Source: Chthonomonas sp. UBA2391 (GTDB lineage: Bacteria > Armatimonadota > Fimbriimonadia > Fimbriimonadales > Fimbriimonadaceae). Taken from it: DNA of 14,765 nt. Where the stretch lies: assembly GCA_002343825.1 (NCBI GenBank), contig DDSL01000022.1, positions 38,153-52,917 on the forward strand. Reading direction: 5' to 3'. Below, piece by piece: positions 1 through 7,298 of the stretch. The first letter of the stretch is position 1. Each line of letters begins with the position of its first letter. Below the pieces are notes generated by a model, which did not search any database, was not told the DNA's origin, and worked only from the letters and a program-made list of their open reading frames with translations. The translations under genes were made by a program, and so were the position numbers.

Positions 1-699
1 GGTGTAGGTAAATCGAAGGTCGGTTAAGTCTTCGCTCCGGTCTTGGGCCAAGTCGTGAGGCCGGCGAAAACCGACGTACTCGCCGGTCACGCGAGCCGGT
101 CCCCATGGGCGGCTGATGTGCGCCCCGCCCGCAACTCGGTACCCGCGACCGGGGCCGGGCGAGGATTCGGGAGATCGGAAGGGACCCAAGCTGGTGGAGG
201 CGGCCCCGAGGTGCTCGCCAACGACGGCGCTGAGGCCGACATCGGGGGACCCCACCCTGACTAGAATTCCGCGCAGAAGGTTCTTTCCGTTATCGAAAGC
301 TGCGACGGTGACTGGGATGCGGTTGCGAGTGAAGTCTTGATCAAACCTCGCCGCAAGAGCCGCCTCCCGGAGAATGGTTCGGTCTCCGAATGGAAGGTAC
401 TGCCGACCCAGCCTCCAGCGCCCCGGGTCTTCGACGTAAGCCTCGTCGATCTGTTCGCGGTCAATATCTCCGGAAACCTTCTGAAGTCGTTCGGTGACCA
501 AAAGGTAATAGCCTGGCTCTAGGTTCAATCCGAAGCCGACGACGCTATGGCGGCCCATGGGGTCATACCATCGCAGCTTGGCTCCACCCCCCGACTCGGT
601 GGTGTAGTGGAGCCGGAGGTCGATACGGAGGCTGAAGTCCGGGGTTTGAGCCCAGCCCAGCGTCGCGGCACCGACCAGAGCAAATCCTAGGCTCTTCAA
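1..699 (-). CDS. Signal-peptide-bearing, porin-like outer-membrane beta-barrel protein (3' end outside the window)
   Basis: The minus strand reads without a stop from a TTG at 699-697 to the window edge (233 codons), so the C-terminus is missing. The start is supported by AAGGAGG at 710-704, four bases upstream, and by overlap with the hisS stop in a TTGA arrangement, which suggests translational coupling. The protein begins MKSLGFALVGAATLGWAQ, a clear Sec signal peptide with likely cleavage after GWA near residue 17. The rest has alternating polar/hydrophobic stretches rich in Tyr, Arg and Gly, with a central GRWRLGRQYLPFG segment resembling the 'aGR..lpFG' strand of bacterial porins. I infer an outer-membrane beta-barrel; substrate is unknown. 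A link to hisS function is not expected, so the pairing looks like lineage-specific operon shuffling. Another secreted beta-rich protein remains possible. Confidence 0.72.
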   Translation of the reverse strand, partial: MKSLGFALVGAATLGWAQTPDFSLRIDLRLHYTTESGGGAKLRWYDPMGRHSVVGFGLNLEPGYYLLVTERLQKVSGDIDREQIDEAYVEDPGRWRLGRQYLPFGDRTILREAALAARFDQDFTRNRIPVTVAAFDNGKNLLRGILVRVGSPDVGLSAVVGEHLGAASTSLGPFRSPESSPGPGRGYRVAGGAHISRPWGPARVTGEYVGFRRPHDLAQDRSEDLTDLRFTYT

Positions 700-1958
700 G
701 AGTCCTCCTTGGCGAGATACTGGGCAAGTTGGGACTGGGGGATAACCGTTTGGTTTCCAGATAAAAGTTCCTTGACCGTGGCGGTCTGCTCGGCGATCTC
801 CGTTTCTCCCAGAATCACCGCATACTGAGCTCCAATGCGATCCGCAAGTTTGATCTGGGCCTTGAGACTGCGACCATCCATATCGTATGTAGCCGCAAGT
901 CCGGTAGTGCGAAGTTCGGCGGCGAGACTCCTCAGCCGCGCTCGGCCGGCTTCATCGGCGGCAATCAAGAAGGCCGCGACTTGGGGTTCGGTTGGTAAGG
1001 CTCCCTGACTTTCTTGCACTAGGAGCGCCCTTTCCAAGCCCATCCCAAAGCCGACGCTGGGGGTTGGCGGGCCTCCGAGAGCTTTCAAAAGCCCATCATA
1101 GCGACCGCCGCCACACAAAGCCGTCTGGGCACCGAGAGCCGTGGAGTGGACCTCGAAAACCGTATCGGTGTAATAGTCCAAGCCCCGAACGATCTCCGGC
1201 GAGATTACGAAGGGGATTTCGGCCTCGGCGAGGATCGAACAGAGGGAGTCAAAAGTCGATTTCGATTCGGGCTCCAGATAATCCAGGACCTTGGGGGCTT
1301 TCTGCAGAGCCTCGATCATGACCGGGTCCTTGCTATCGAGCATCCGGAGGGGATTCCGTTCAGCGCGGGCTCGGTCTTCGGGGTCCATGTCCTTCAGAAC
1401 CGGTTGGGCATGAGCGAGCAGGGCCTCGCGGTAGGCCTCTCGCGTAGCGGCGCGTCCGATCGAGTTGAGCTTGACTTGGAGTGAGCCAATACCTAGAGCT
1501 TGGTAGGTGCGGACAGCGATTTCGATGATCTCGGCATCGGCCTCTGGGCTCGCCACTCCGATGAGCTCGCATCCGAGTTGGTGGTGCTGTCGGTACCGAC
1601 CCTTTTGGGGTCGTTCGTATCGGAAAACCGGGGTTGCGACATAGCAGAGTCGGACGGGCTGGCCATCTCCGGCGAGACGGTGTTCCAAGTAGGCGCGCAT
1701 TACTGGGGCGGTGCCTTCGGGCTTCAGGGTGAGGTCACGATCGCCCTTATCCTTGAAGCTATACATCTGCTTGGTGACAACCTCGCTGGTATCCCCGCTT
1801 GTGCGCACAAAGAGCTCGGTGTCCTCAAAGATGGGGGTCCGGATTTCGCGGTAGCCGTATTGCGTGACAAGGCGCAAGAAGGCTTGTTCGGCCGCTTGCC
1901 AGCGATAGATCTCGCTGGGGAGGATGTCGTGAGTCCCACGCGGGGCCTGGTAGGGCAT
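696..1958 (-). CDS. hisS: Histidyl-tRNA synthetase
   Basis: Class II aminoacyl-tRNA synthetase that charges tRNA-His with histidine using ATP in the cytoplasm. The 420-residue length is normal for the bacterial enzyme. Visible landmarks are the N-terminal PRGTHDILP, TLKPEGTAPVMRAYLEH (about 76-93), motif 2 with FRYERPQKGRYRQHHQ (112-126), the histidine-specific signature RGLDYYTDTVFEVH (258-271) with GGGRYDGL (283-290), and motif 3 GFGMGLERALL (303-313). The C-terminal alpha/beta anticodon-binding domain spans about 326-416. The start ATG at 1958 fits the conserved N-terminus but has only a weak purine tract (AGAGAG) immediately before it. The stop TGA (698-696) overlaps the TTG start of the downstream porin-like gene. 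The gene is divergent from rpoB. All expected catalytic motifs are intact. Confidence 0.97.
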   Translation of the reverse strand: MPYQAPRGTHDILPSEIYRWQAAEQAFLRLVTQYGYREIRTPIFEDTELFVRTSGDTSEVVTKQMYSFKDKGDRDLTLKPEGTAPVMRAYLEHRLAGDGQPVRLCYVATPVFRYERPQKGRYRQHHQLGCELIGVASPEADAEIIEIAVRTYQALGIGSLQVKLNSIGRAATREAYREALLAHAQPVLKDMDPEDRARAERNPLRMLDSKDPVMIEALQKAPKVLDYLEPESKSTFDSLCSILAEAEIPFVISPEIVRGLDYYTDTVFEVHSTALGAQTALCGGGRYDGLLKALGGPPTPSVGFGMGLERALLVQESQGALPTEPQVAAFLIAADEAGRARLRSLAAELRTTGLAATYDMDGRSLKAQIKLADRIGAQYAVILGETEIAEQTATVKELLSGNQTVIPQSQLAQYLAKEDS

Positions 1959-1964
1959 CTCTCT

Positions 1965-1970
1965 ATTATG
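1965..1970 (-). promoter_or_regulatory. Candidate -10 element of hisS, possibly giving a leaderless mRNA
   Basis: CATAAT lies on the minus strand six bases before the hisS ATG, one mismatch from TATAAT. Transcription from it would begin at or next to the A of the start codon, and the only upstream purine tract is a weak AGAGAG. I see no good -35 box at the usual distance, so this is a tentative call. Confidence 0.3.
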
Positions 1971-1986
1971 CGGGGCTTGTCGGACG

Positions 1987-2017
1987 TTGACGCGGGCGGG
2001 GCCGCTTCGGGTATATT
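1987..2017 (+). promoter_or_regulatory. Candidate rpoB promoter
   Basis: TTGACG at 1987-1992 (near-consensus -35) is followed after 19 bases by TATATT at 2012-2017 (-10). The expected start of transcription is about 2023-2025, giving a leader of roughly 40 bases before rpoB. The spacer is two bases longer than ideal. The box sits in the 106-base divergent gap between hisS and rpoB. The local sequence CGGGTATATTGC resembles CGGGTATCTTGC before the acyl-ACP reductase-like gene. Confidence 0.5.
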
Positions 2018-2064
2018 GCTAGTTTGCGCTACTTGTCCCTGCGTAACTTCCCCCGGAGGCCTGA

Positions 2065-5000
2065 ATGAAGGTTATTCAGCCGACTTCGAAGCGGATTGGC
2101 CGCTACCTCGAAGTCCCCAACCTCATCGAACTGCAACTTAACAGCTACAAATGGTTCCTGGAAGAAGGTCTTCCGGAACTCTTCAAGACCTTTAGCCCCA
2201 TTTGGGATTTCACCCAAACCAACTACATCGAGTTCGTCAACTTCAACTTGGGCGAACCGAAGTACTCGCTCCAAGAGTGCCGCGACCGGGATATGACCTT
2301 TGAGGCCCCGATCAAGGCGACGGTGCGATTTGGCGGCAAAGATCGGGAAGAAATGGAGACTGAGGTTTACCTCGGCGACCTGCCCTTGATGACCGACAAG
2401 GGAACCTTCATCATTAACGGCCGCGAGCGCGTCATCGTCTCGCAGCTGAGCCGATCTCCGGGCCTCTACTTCGAAGAAGGGGTGGACTCGGCGATGCAGG
2501 TGGTGGTCTCGGCTCGGGTGATTCCGACCGAAGGGCCCTGGCTGGAGTTCGAATCGGACTCGAACCAGGTCGTCCACACCCAGATTAGCCAGACCAAAAA
2601 GCTCCCGCTGACCCAGCTGATTAAGGCGCTCCATGCCTTCTTCGACAGCAGCAACCCCGAGCGACTCCGCGGACGGATCCGCAACCGGCGCTTGGTCAAG
2701 GATTCCTTGCGCAAGAAGCTGGCGGATCCGATCGTCGATCCGGAGACCGGCGAAGTTCTGGTCGAGCGGGGAACCATCCTGACCCGAAGCGTCTTCAAGA
2801 CCCTGCCCGAATCGGTGATGGATCAGGAAGTTCTGAGCGAAACTCCGCTCGGGACCAATGAAGAAATTCTCTTCGCCTTTGGCACCGAAGTCACCCTGGA
2901 AAAGCCGAACCACGAGCAACTGGCCGGAATGCGCCCGCTCGCGGATATCAAGGAAGGGGACAAGGTCATCATCGGCCGCCTGCAACTGATCGACAAGGAC
3001 ACGGCTCGCAAAATCGAGTCGATGGAATTCGAGACCCTTGACCTGCTCCAGGTGCCTCAATTGGTGAACTCCACGTTGGAAGTCGACAAGACGACGACCA
3101 TGCGGGAGGCGATGCTCGATATCTTCAAGCGTCTGCGACCGGGTGAAGCGGCTACCGAAGATGCGGCCAAGCAGCTGATCTACAACCAGTTCTTCGAAGC
3201 CAAGCGCTACGACCTCGGAAAGGTTGGTCGCCGGTTCTTGAACAAGCGACTGAAGATCGAGGTTCCCCAAGACGTGCGGAACCTCACCAGTGAGGACCTC
3301 GCAGCGATGATGGTCGCGATGGAGCCCTACCTGGCCAAGGACGCCGAGCGGGACGACATCGACGACCTCCGCAACAAGCGGGTCCGAAGCGTCGGCGAAC
3401 TCTTGCAGAGCCAGCTGAGACTCGGCTTTGTCCGGATGGAAAAGGTCGCCCGGGAACGGATGACCAGCGCCGACCAAGACAACCTCTTGCCGGGCATCAT
3501 CCTCAGCGTCAAGCCGGTGAGCGCCAGCATCAAGAGCTTCTTTAGCAGCAACCAGCTCAGTACGTTCATGGATCAAACGAACCCCCTGAGCGAGCTGACC
3601 AACAAGCGACGTCTTTCGAGCCTTGGACCTGGTGGTCTACAACGAACCAGCGCCAAGCTGGAAGTCCGCGACGTCCACCGATCGCACTACGGCCGGATCT
3701 GCCCGATCGAGACCCCAGAAGGTCCGAACATCGGTCTGATCAGCCAGCTCACCACCCACGCCCGGGTCGATGAGTTCGGCTTCATCATGACGCCGTACCG
3801 CAAGGTCGTCGATGGTTACATCACCGAAGAGATCATCTACCTGACGGCCCAAGAGGACTACACCTATCGGATTGCTCCGGCCGACATTGCCACCGACGAG
3901 ACTGGGCTGATTGCCAGTGAAAAGGTCCAGGTGCGCTGTCCGGGTGGTGACAAGGAATTCGGAGGCGCAAGCTACCCGATCGTCCCGCGAGAAAGAGTCG
4001 AGTTGGTCGACGTTTCGCCGGTCCAAATCATCTCGGTTGCGACCGCTCTGATCCCGTTCCTAGAAAACGACGACGCAAACCGCGCTCTGATGGGTGCGAA
4101 CATGCAACGGCAGGGCGTGCCCTGTCTGCGCAGCGATGCGCCGATCGTCGGTACGGGATACGAACGAACTGCGGCCGTAGACTCGGGCGCTGGAATCGTT
4201 GCCCGCCGAAGTGGGGTGGTCGAAAAGGTGACGAGTCTTGAGCTGACTGTCCGAACGGACACCGGCGAACTCGATCGCTACGACCTCATGCACCTGGTGC
4301 AGAGCAACAAGTCGACCTGTTTCACCCACCGGCCGGTGGTCTGGCCGGGTCAACGGGTTCTGCAAGGCGATCCCCTGGCCGATGGCCCGACCTGCGATAA
4401 CGCCCGTTTGGCGCTCGGCAAGAACGTTCTGGTGGCCTTTATGCCCTGGGGCGGTTACAACTACGAAGACGCCATTTTGATCAGCGAGCGTTTGGTGAAG
4501 GACGATGTGTATACGTCGATCCACATCGAGCGCCACGAGATCGAGGCGGTCGACACCAAGCTCGGACCCGAAGAAATCACCCGGGACATCCCGAACGTCG
4601 GCGAAGACGCTCTGAAGGATCTCGATGAAAACGGGATCATCCGCGTGGGAGCCGAGGTTCGACCGGAGGACATCTTGGTCGGAAAGGTTGCCCCGAAGGG
4701 TCAGACCGAAATGACCGCGGAAGAGCGACTGATCATCGCGATCTTCGGAAAGAAAGCCGAAGAGACCCGCGACGTTTCGCTCCGACTGCCGCACGGCGAA
4801 AAGGGAACCGTCGTCGACGTCAAGGTCTATAGCCGCTATAAGTACAAGGAACCAATCAGCGGCAAGATCTATAACGAGAGCAAGAAGCGCGAGAACCTCT
4901 ACACCGACGAGTTCCTCGATGAAGAGCGCATGCTGGTTCAGATCCCCGGAGACGAACTCCCGGCCGGGACCAACATGACCGTTCAGGTCTACATCGCCCA

Positions 5001-6117
5001 AAAGCGTAAGCTGATGGTCGGAGACAAGATGGCCGGACGCCACGGAAACAAGGGTGTCATTAGCCGGGTCATGCCGGTTGAAGACATGCCGATGTTGATG
5101 GACGGGACCCCGGTCGACGTCGTTCTCAACCCGCTCGGGGTTCCCAGCCGGATGAACATCGGGCAGATCCTCGAAACTCACCTCGGCTACGTTGGACGTA
5201 ATCTCGGACTTCGGTACGAGTGCCCGGCCTTCGAAGGGGCCAGTGAGAAGGAGATCCTTGCCGAGGTGGATGCTTTGGCGGCTCACTTCCGACGCAAGTC
5301 TCTGGAGAACTTTGTCCGCTCGGAGCTTGACCTCGAAGTCAGCTTCGAAAAGGATGACCTGATCGAAGGCATGATGGCCAAGGTCGAGGCGAAGCTCCGA
5401 ACCCTCGGTCAAATCCGGCTCGAAGAAGTCAGCCGGATCGTGGCTGGCCCACCGGTCAAGAGCACCGAAGAGCTTCTGAATCTGGACTTCGAAAGCTTCG
5501 AGCCAGTGGAGTTTGAAGACGAGGAGCCGGTTTATCAAGCCAGCGACGAGGTGTACGCCGGAATCCTGGATCGTATCCAAGAGAACGTCTTCACCCGGGC
5601 TGGACTGGATCCGAAGTCGTGTAAGTCCATCGTTCGCGATGGTCTCACCGGGGACGTGCTGCCCAACCCGATCACGGTCGGGGTGATGTACATCCTCAAG
5701 CTTGAGCACCTTGCCGACGAAAAGATTCACGCTCGCTCGATTGGCCCATACTCACTTGTCACGCAGCAGCCGCTGGGTGGTAAGGCGCAGTTCGGTGGTC
5801 AGCGCTTCGGTGAAATGGAAGTCTGGGCCCTTGAGGCCTACGGCGCGGCCTATACCTTGCAAGAACTCTTGACCATTAAGTCCGACGACGTGATGGGACG
5901 GGTGAAGGCCTACGAAGCGATCGTGAAGGGTGAGAACATTGCCGAACCTGGCATCCCCGAATCGTTTAAGATCCTAGTGAACGAACTTCGCTCACTGTGT
6001 CTTAAGGTTTCGGTCGAAGATGCGGAGAACAAGGAGTTCAACCTGAAGGATCTGGATGAGCTGGGTGGCGGCGGGGATGACGCTCGCTTGGCCCGTTCGG
6101 TCGGCTTCTTCAACTGA
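2065..6117 (+). CDS. rpoB: DNA-directed RNA polymerase subunit beta
   Basis: Beta subunit of the core RNA polymerase, forming one pincer and part of the active centre with beta'. At 1350 residues it is full length. Visible features: N-terminal protrusion/lobe (INGRERVIVSQLSRSPG), the rifampicin-pocket region at about 493-521, CPIETPEGPNIGLI, GYNYEDAILISERLV, the basic active-centre segment GDKMAGRHGNKG (Lys988 and Lys996), and the C-terminal clamp-contacting PYSLVTQQPLGGKAQFGGQRFGEMEVWALEAYGAA. A GGAGG at 2056-2060 precedes the ATG. Relative to E. coli the large insertion before GDKMAG is absent, but an acidic, partly helical stretch lies around residues 1060-1180. Two normally invariant rifampicin contacts differ (Thr500 for Gln, Asn513 for His, E. 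coli 513 and 526). Unusually, rpoC does not follow; a terminator does. Confidence 0.98.
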   Translation: MKVIQPTSKRIGRYLEVPNLIELQLNSYKWFLEEGLPELFKTFSPIWDFTQTNYIEFVNFNLGEPKYSLQECRDRDMTFEAPIKATVRFGGKDREEMETEVYLGDLPLMTDKGTFIINGRERVIVSQLSRSPGLYFEEGVDSAMQVVVSARVIPTEGPWLEFESDSNQVVHTQISQTKKLPLTQLIKALHAFFDSSNPERLRGRIRNRRLVKDSLRKKLADPIVDPETGEVLVERGTILTRSVFKTLPESVMDQEVLSETPLGTNEEILFAFGTEVTLEKPNHEQLAGMRPLADIKEGDKVIIGRLQLIDKDTARKIESMEFETLDLLQVPQLVNSTLEVDKTTTMREAMLDIFKRLRPGEAATEDAAKQLIYNQFFEAKRYDLGKVGRRFLNKRLKIEVPQDVRNLTSEDLAAMMVAMEPYLAKDAERDDIDDLRNKRVRSVGELLQSQLRLGFVRMEKVARERMTSADQDNLLPGIILSVKPVSASIKSFFSSNQLSTFMDQTNPLSELTNKRRLSSLGPGGLQRTSAKLEVRDVHRSHYGRICPIETPEGPNIGLISQLTTHARVDEFGFIMTPYRKVVDGYITEEIIYLTAQEDYTYRIAPADIATDETGLIASEKVQVRCPGGDKEFGGASYPIVPRERVELVDVSPVQIISVATALIPFLENDDANRALMGANMQRQGVPCLRSDAPIVGTGYERTAAVDSGAGIVARRSGVVEKVTSLELTVRTDTGELDRYDLMHLVQSNKSTCFTHRPVVWPGQRVLQGDPLADGPTCDNARLALGKNVLVAFMPWGGYNYEDAILISERLVKDDVYTSIHIERHEIEAVDTKLGPEEITRDIPNVGEDALKDLDENGIIRVGAEVRPEDILVGKVAPKGQTEMTAEERLIIAIFGKKAEETRDVSLRLPHGEKGTVVDVKVYSRYKYKEPISGKIYNESKKRENLYTDEFLDEERMLVQIPGDELPAGTNMTVQVYIAQKRKLMVGDKMAGRHGNKGVISRVMPVEDMPMLMDGTPVDVVLNPLGVPSRMNIGQILETHLGYVGRNLGLRYECPAFEGASEKEILAEVDALAAHFRRKSLENFVRSELDLEVSFEKDDLIEGMMAKVEAKLRTLGQIRLEEVSRIVAGPPVKSTEELLNLDFESFEPVEFEDEEPVYQASDEVYAGILDRIQENVFTRAGLDPKSCKSIVRDGLTGDVLPNPITVGVMYILKLEHLADEKIHARSIGPYSLVTQQPLGGKAQFGGQRFGEMEVWALEAYGAAYTLQELLTIKSDDVMGRVKAYEAIVKGENIAEPGIPESFKILVNELRSLCLKVSVEDAENKEFNLKDLDELGGGGDDARLARSVGFFN

Positions 6118-6131
6118 TGCCCTTTCCCCTG

Positions 6132-6168
6132 AACCCCCTGAGGCCGTCTGGCTTCGGGGGGTTCTTTT
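6132..6168 (+). terminator. Intrinsic terminator of rpoB
   Basis: AACCCCCTGAGGCC pairs with GGCTTCGGGGGGTT across a four-base GTCT loop. The 14-bp stem contains only two G-U wobbles and is followed by CTTTT. It begins 14 bases after the rpoB stop codon, so most transcripts are expected to end here rather than continue into the next gene. Confidence 0.88.
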
Positions 6169-6198
6169 GCATCTGGGGGTCCCGCGGCCGGGTATCTT
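6167..6198 (+). promoter_or_regulatory. Weak candidate promoter of the acyl-ACP reductase-like/MlaF-like unit
   Basis: TTGCAT at 6167-6172 and TATCTT at 6193-6198 form a poorly spaced (20-base) pair between the rpoB terminator and the next gene. The -10 box lies in CGGGTATCTTGC, matching the rpoB promoter region at 11 of 12 positions, which is the main reason for proposing it. Confidence 0.3.
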
Positions 6199-6227
6199 GC
6201 GGGGGTTAGACGGAGTAGATTGTCGCC

Positions 6228-7298
6228 TTGACCCGATTCGCTTTTGTCGTTCATCCTATCACGCCCAAGGACGCGGCGCGGAAGTACCCCATCGCCAAGT
6301 ATTTTCCCGACTCTTGGATCGAGGCCTTTTTGCGGCATAAGAAGCCGATGGTCGTCAGCCGAGTGACCGGGGTGGAGTCGATCACTGGGGCGAAGACCGA
6401 GGGCCTCTTTGTTGGATGTCCGCTTACCCCGGCCATGATGACGGAGAAAATGCCGCTCGAGGCCGTCTATGAACGGATCGTCCAGTGTTGCGAACTGGCC
6501 GCTAAGGAAGGCGCGAAGCTCATTGGACTCGGGGCCTTTACCAGTGTGGTAGGCGATGGTGGGATCACGATCGCCCAGCGAAGCCCCATCCCAGTCACCA
6601 CGGGTAATAGCTATACGGTTGCGACGGCCATTGAAGGCACTTTGCAGGCCTGCGACTTGGTGGGAGTCCCAAGGGGCCAAGCTGTTTTGGCCGTCGTCGG
6701 AGCCACGGGAAGCATCGGCAAGACCTGCGCCCGCGTTTTGGCCCCCGACTTTGCCCGGACCATCGTCGTCGGGCGTGACCAAGCCCGGACCGAGCAACTC
6801 GCGGCCGAGATTCCCCGGGCCACGGCCACGACTCAGGTGACCGATCTTCTCCAGGCCGACGTGGTGATCACCGTAACCAGCAGCGATGTGGACGTGATCA
6901 TGCCCGAGCATCTGCGCCCCGGAGCCATCGTCTGTGATGTCGCTCGTCCGCGAGATGTCAGCGTACGGGTGGCCAAAGAGCGGCCGGATGTCCTCGTGAT
7001 CGAGGGCGGAGTGGTGGCGGTGCCGGGAAATGTTGACTTCGGGATTCACTTCGGATTTCCACCCAAGACGGCCTATGCTTGCATGAGCGAGACGATGATG
7101 CTGGCCCTGGACGATCGGGCCGAGAGCTTCACTTTGGGTAAGGATGTCAGCGTTGATCAGGTCGTCGAGACTCAACGCTTGGCCGAAAAGCACGGCTTCC
7201 GACTAGCCGGGTTCCGGTCCTTCGAGCGAGCGGTGGATCCGGCCGCGATCGAGCGGGCGAGTTTGGCCCGGGCCAAAGCCGGGCCGAGTTTGGCATGA
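6228..7298 (+). CDS. Long-chain acyl-ACP reductase-like NAD(P)-dependent protein (COG5322-like)
   Basis: The 356-residue protein resembles the cyanobacterial fatty acyl-ACP reductase (AAR, about 340 residues), which reduces acyl-ACP or acyl-CoA to fatty aldehyde with NADPH. Shared landmarks are LGAFTSV (101-107), TTGNSYT (124-130), the Rossmann loop VGATGSIGKT (157-166), EGGVVAVPGNVDFG (259-272) and TAYACMSETMMLAL (281-294). Cys285 aligns with the cysteine that forms the acyl-enzyme in the cyanobacterial protein. The N-terminus (FAFVVHPIT) also aligns with that family. The TTG start at 6228 has a GGAG twelve bases upstream, so the start is less certain than the gene. The stop overlaps the next start as ATGA, indicating coupling with the MlaF-like ATPase. 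No aldehyde-deformylating oxygenase is visible nearby, so alkane formation is not implied. Such proteins are often annotated loosely as shikimate or amino acid dehydrogenase-like. Confidence 0.78.
   Translation: MTRFAFVVHPITPKDAARKYPIAKYFPDSWIEAFLRHKKPMVVSRVTGVESITGAKTEGLFVGCPLTPAMMTEKMPLEAVYERIVQCCELAAKEGAKLIGLGAFTSVVGDGGITIAQRSPIPVTTGNSYTVATAIEGTLQACDLVGVPRGQAVLAVVGATGSIGKTCARVLAPDFARTIVVGRDQARTEQLAAEIPRATATTQVTDLLQADVVITVTSSDVDVIMPEHLRPGAIVCDVARPRDVSVRVAKERPDVLVIEGGVVAVPGNVDFGIHFGFPPKTAYACMSETMMLALDDRAESFTLGKDVSVDQVVETQRLAEKHGFRLAGFRSFERAVDPAAIERASLARAKAGPSLA

Noticed and set aside
43..522. Short frames on both strands in the first 520 bases
   Set aside because: They conflict with the continuous TTG-started porin-like frame on the minus strand, which has the ribosome-binding site and signal peptide.
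2029..3576. 515-codon open frame on the minus strand opposite rpoB
   Set aside because: It lies entirely within the coding strand of unmistakable rpoB, and its translation has no recognisable domain. Long antisense frames are expected in GC-rich genes.
4060..5730. 556-codon open frame on the minus strand opposite rpoB
   Set aside because: Same reason: it is a compositional shadow of rpoB with low-complexity, His/Asp/Val-rich translation.
5910..7193. 427-codon minus-strand frame spanning the rpoB end and the acyl-ACP reductase-like gene
   Set aside because: It crosses two real genes and the rpoB terminator on the opposite strand, and the translation shows no family motif.
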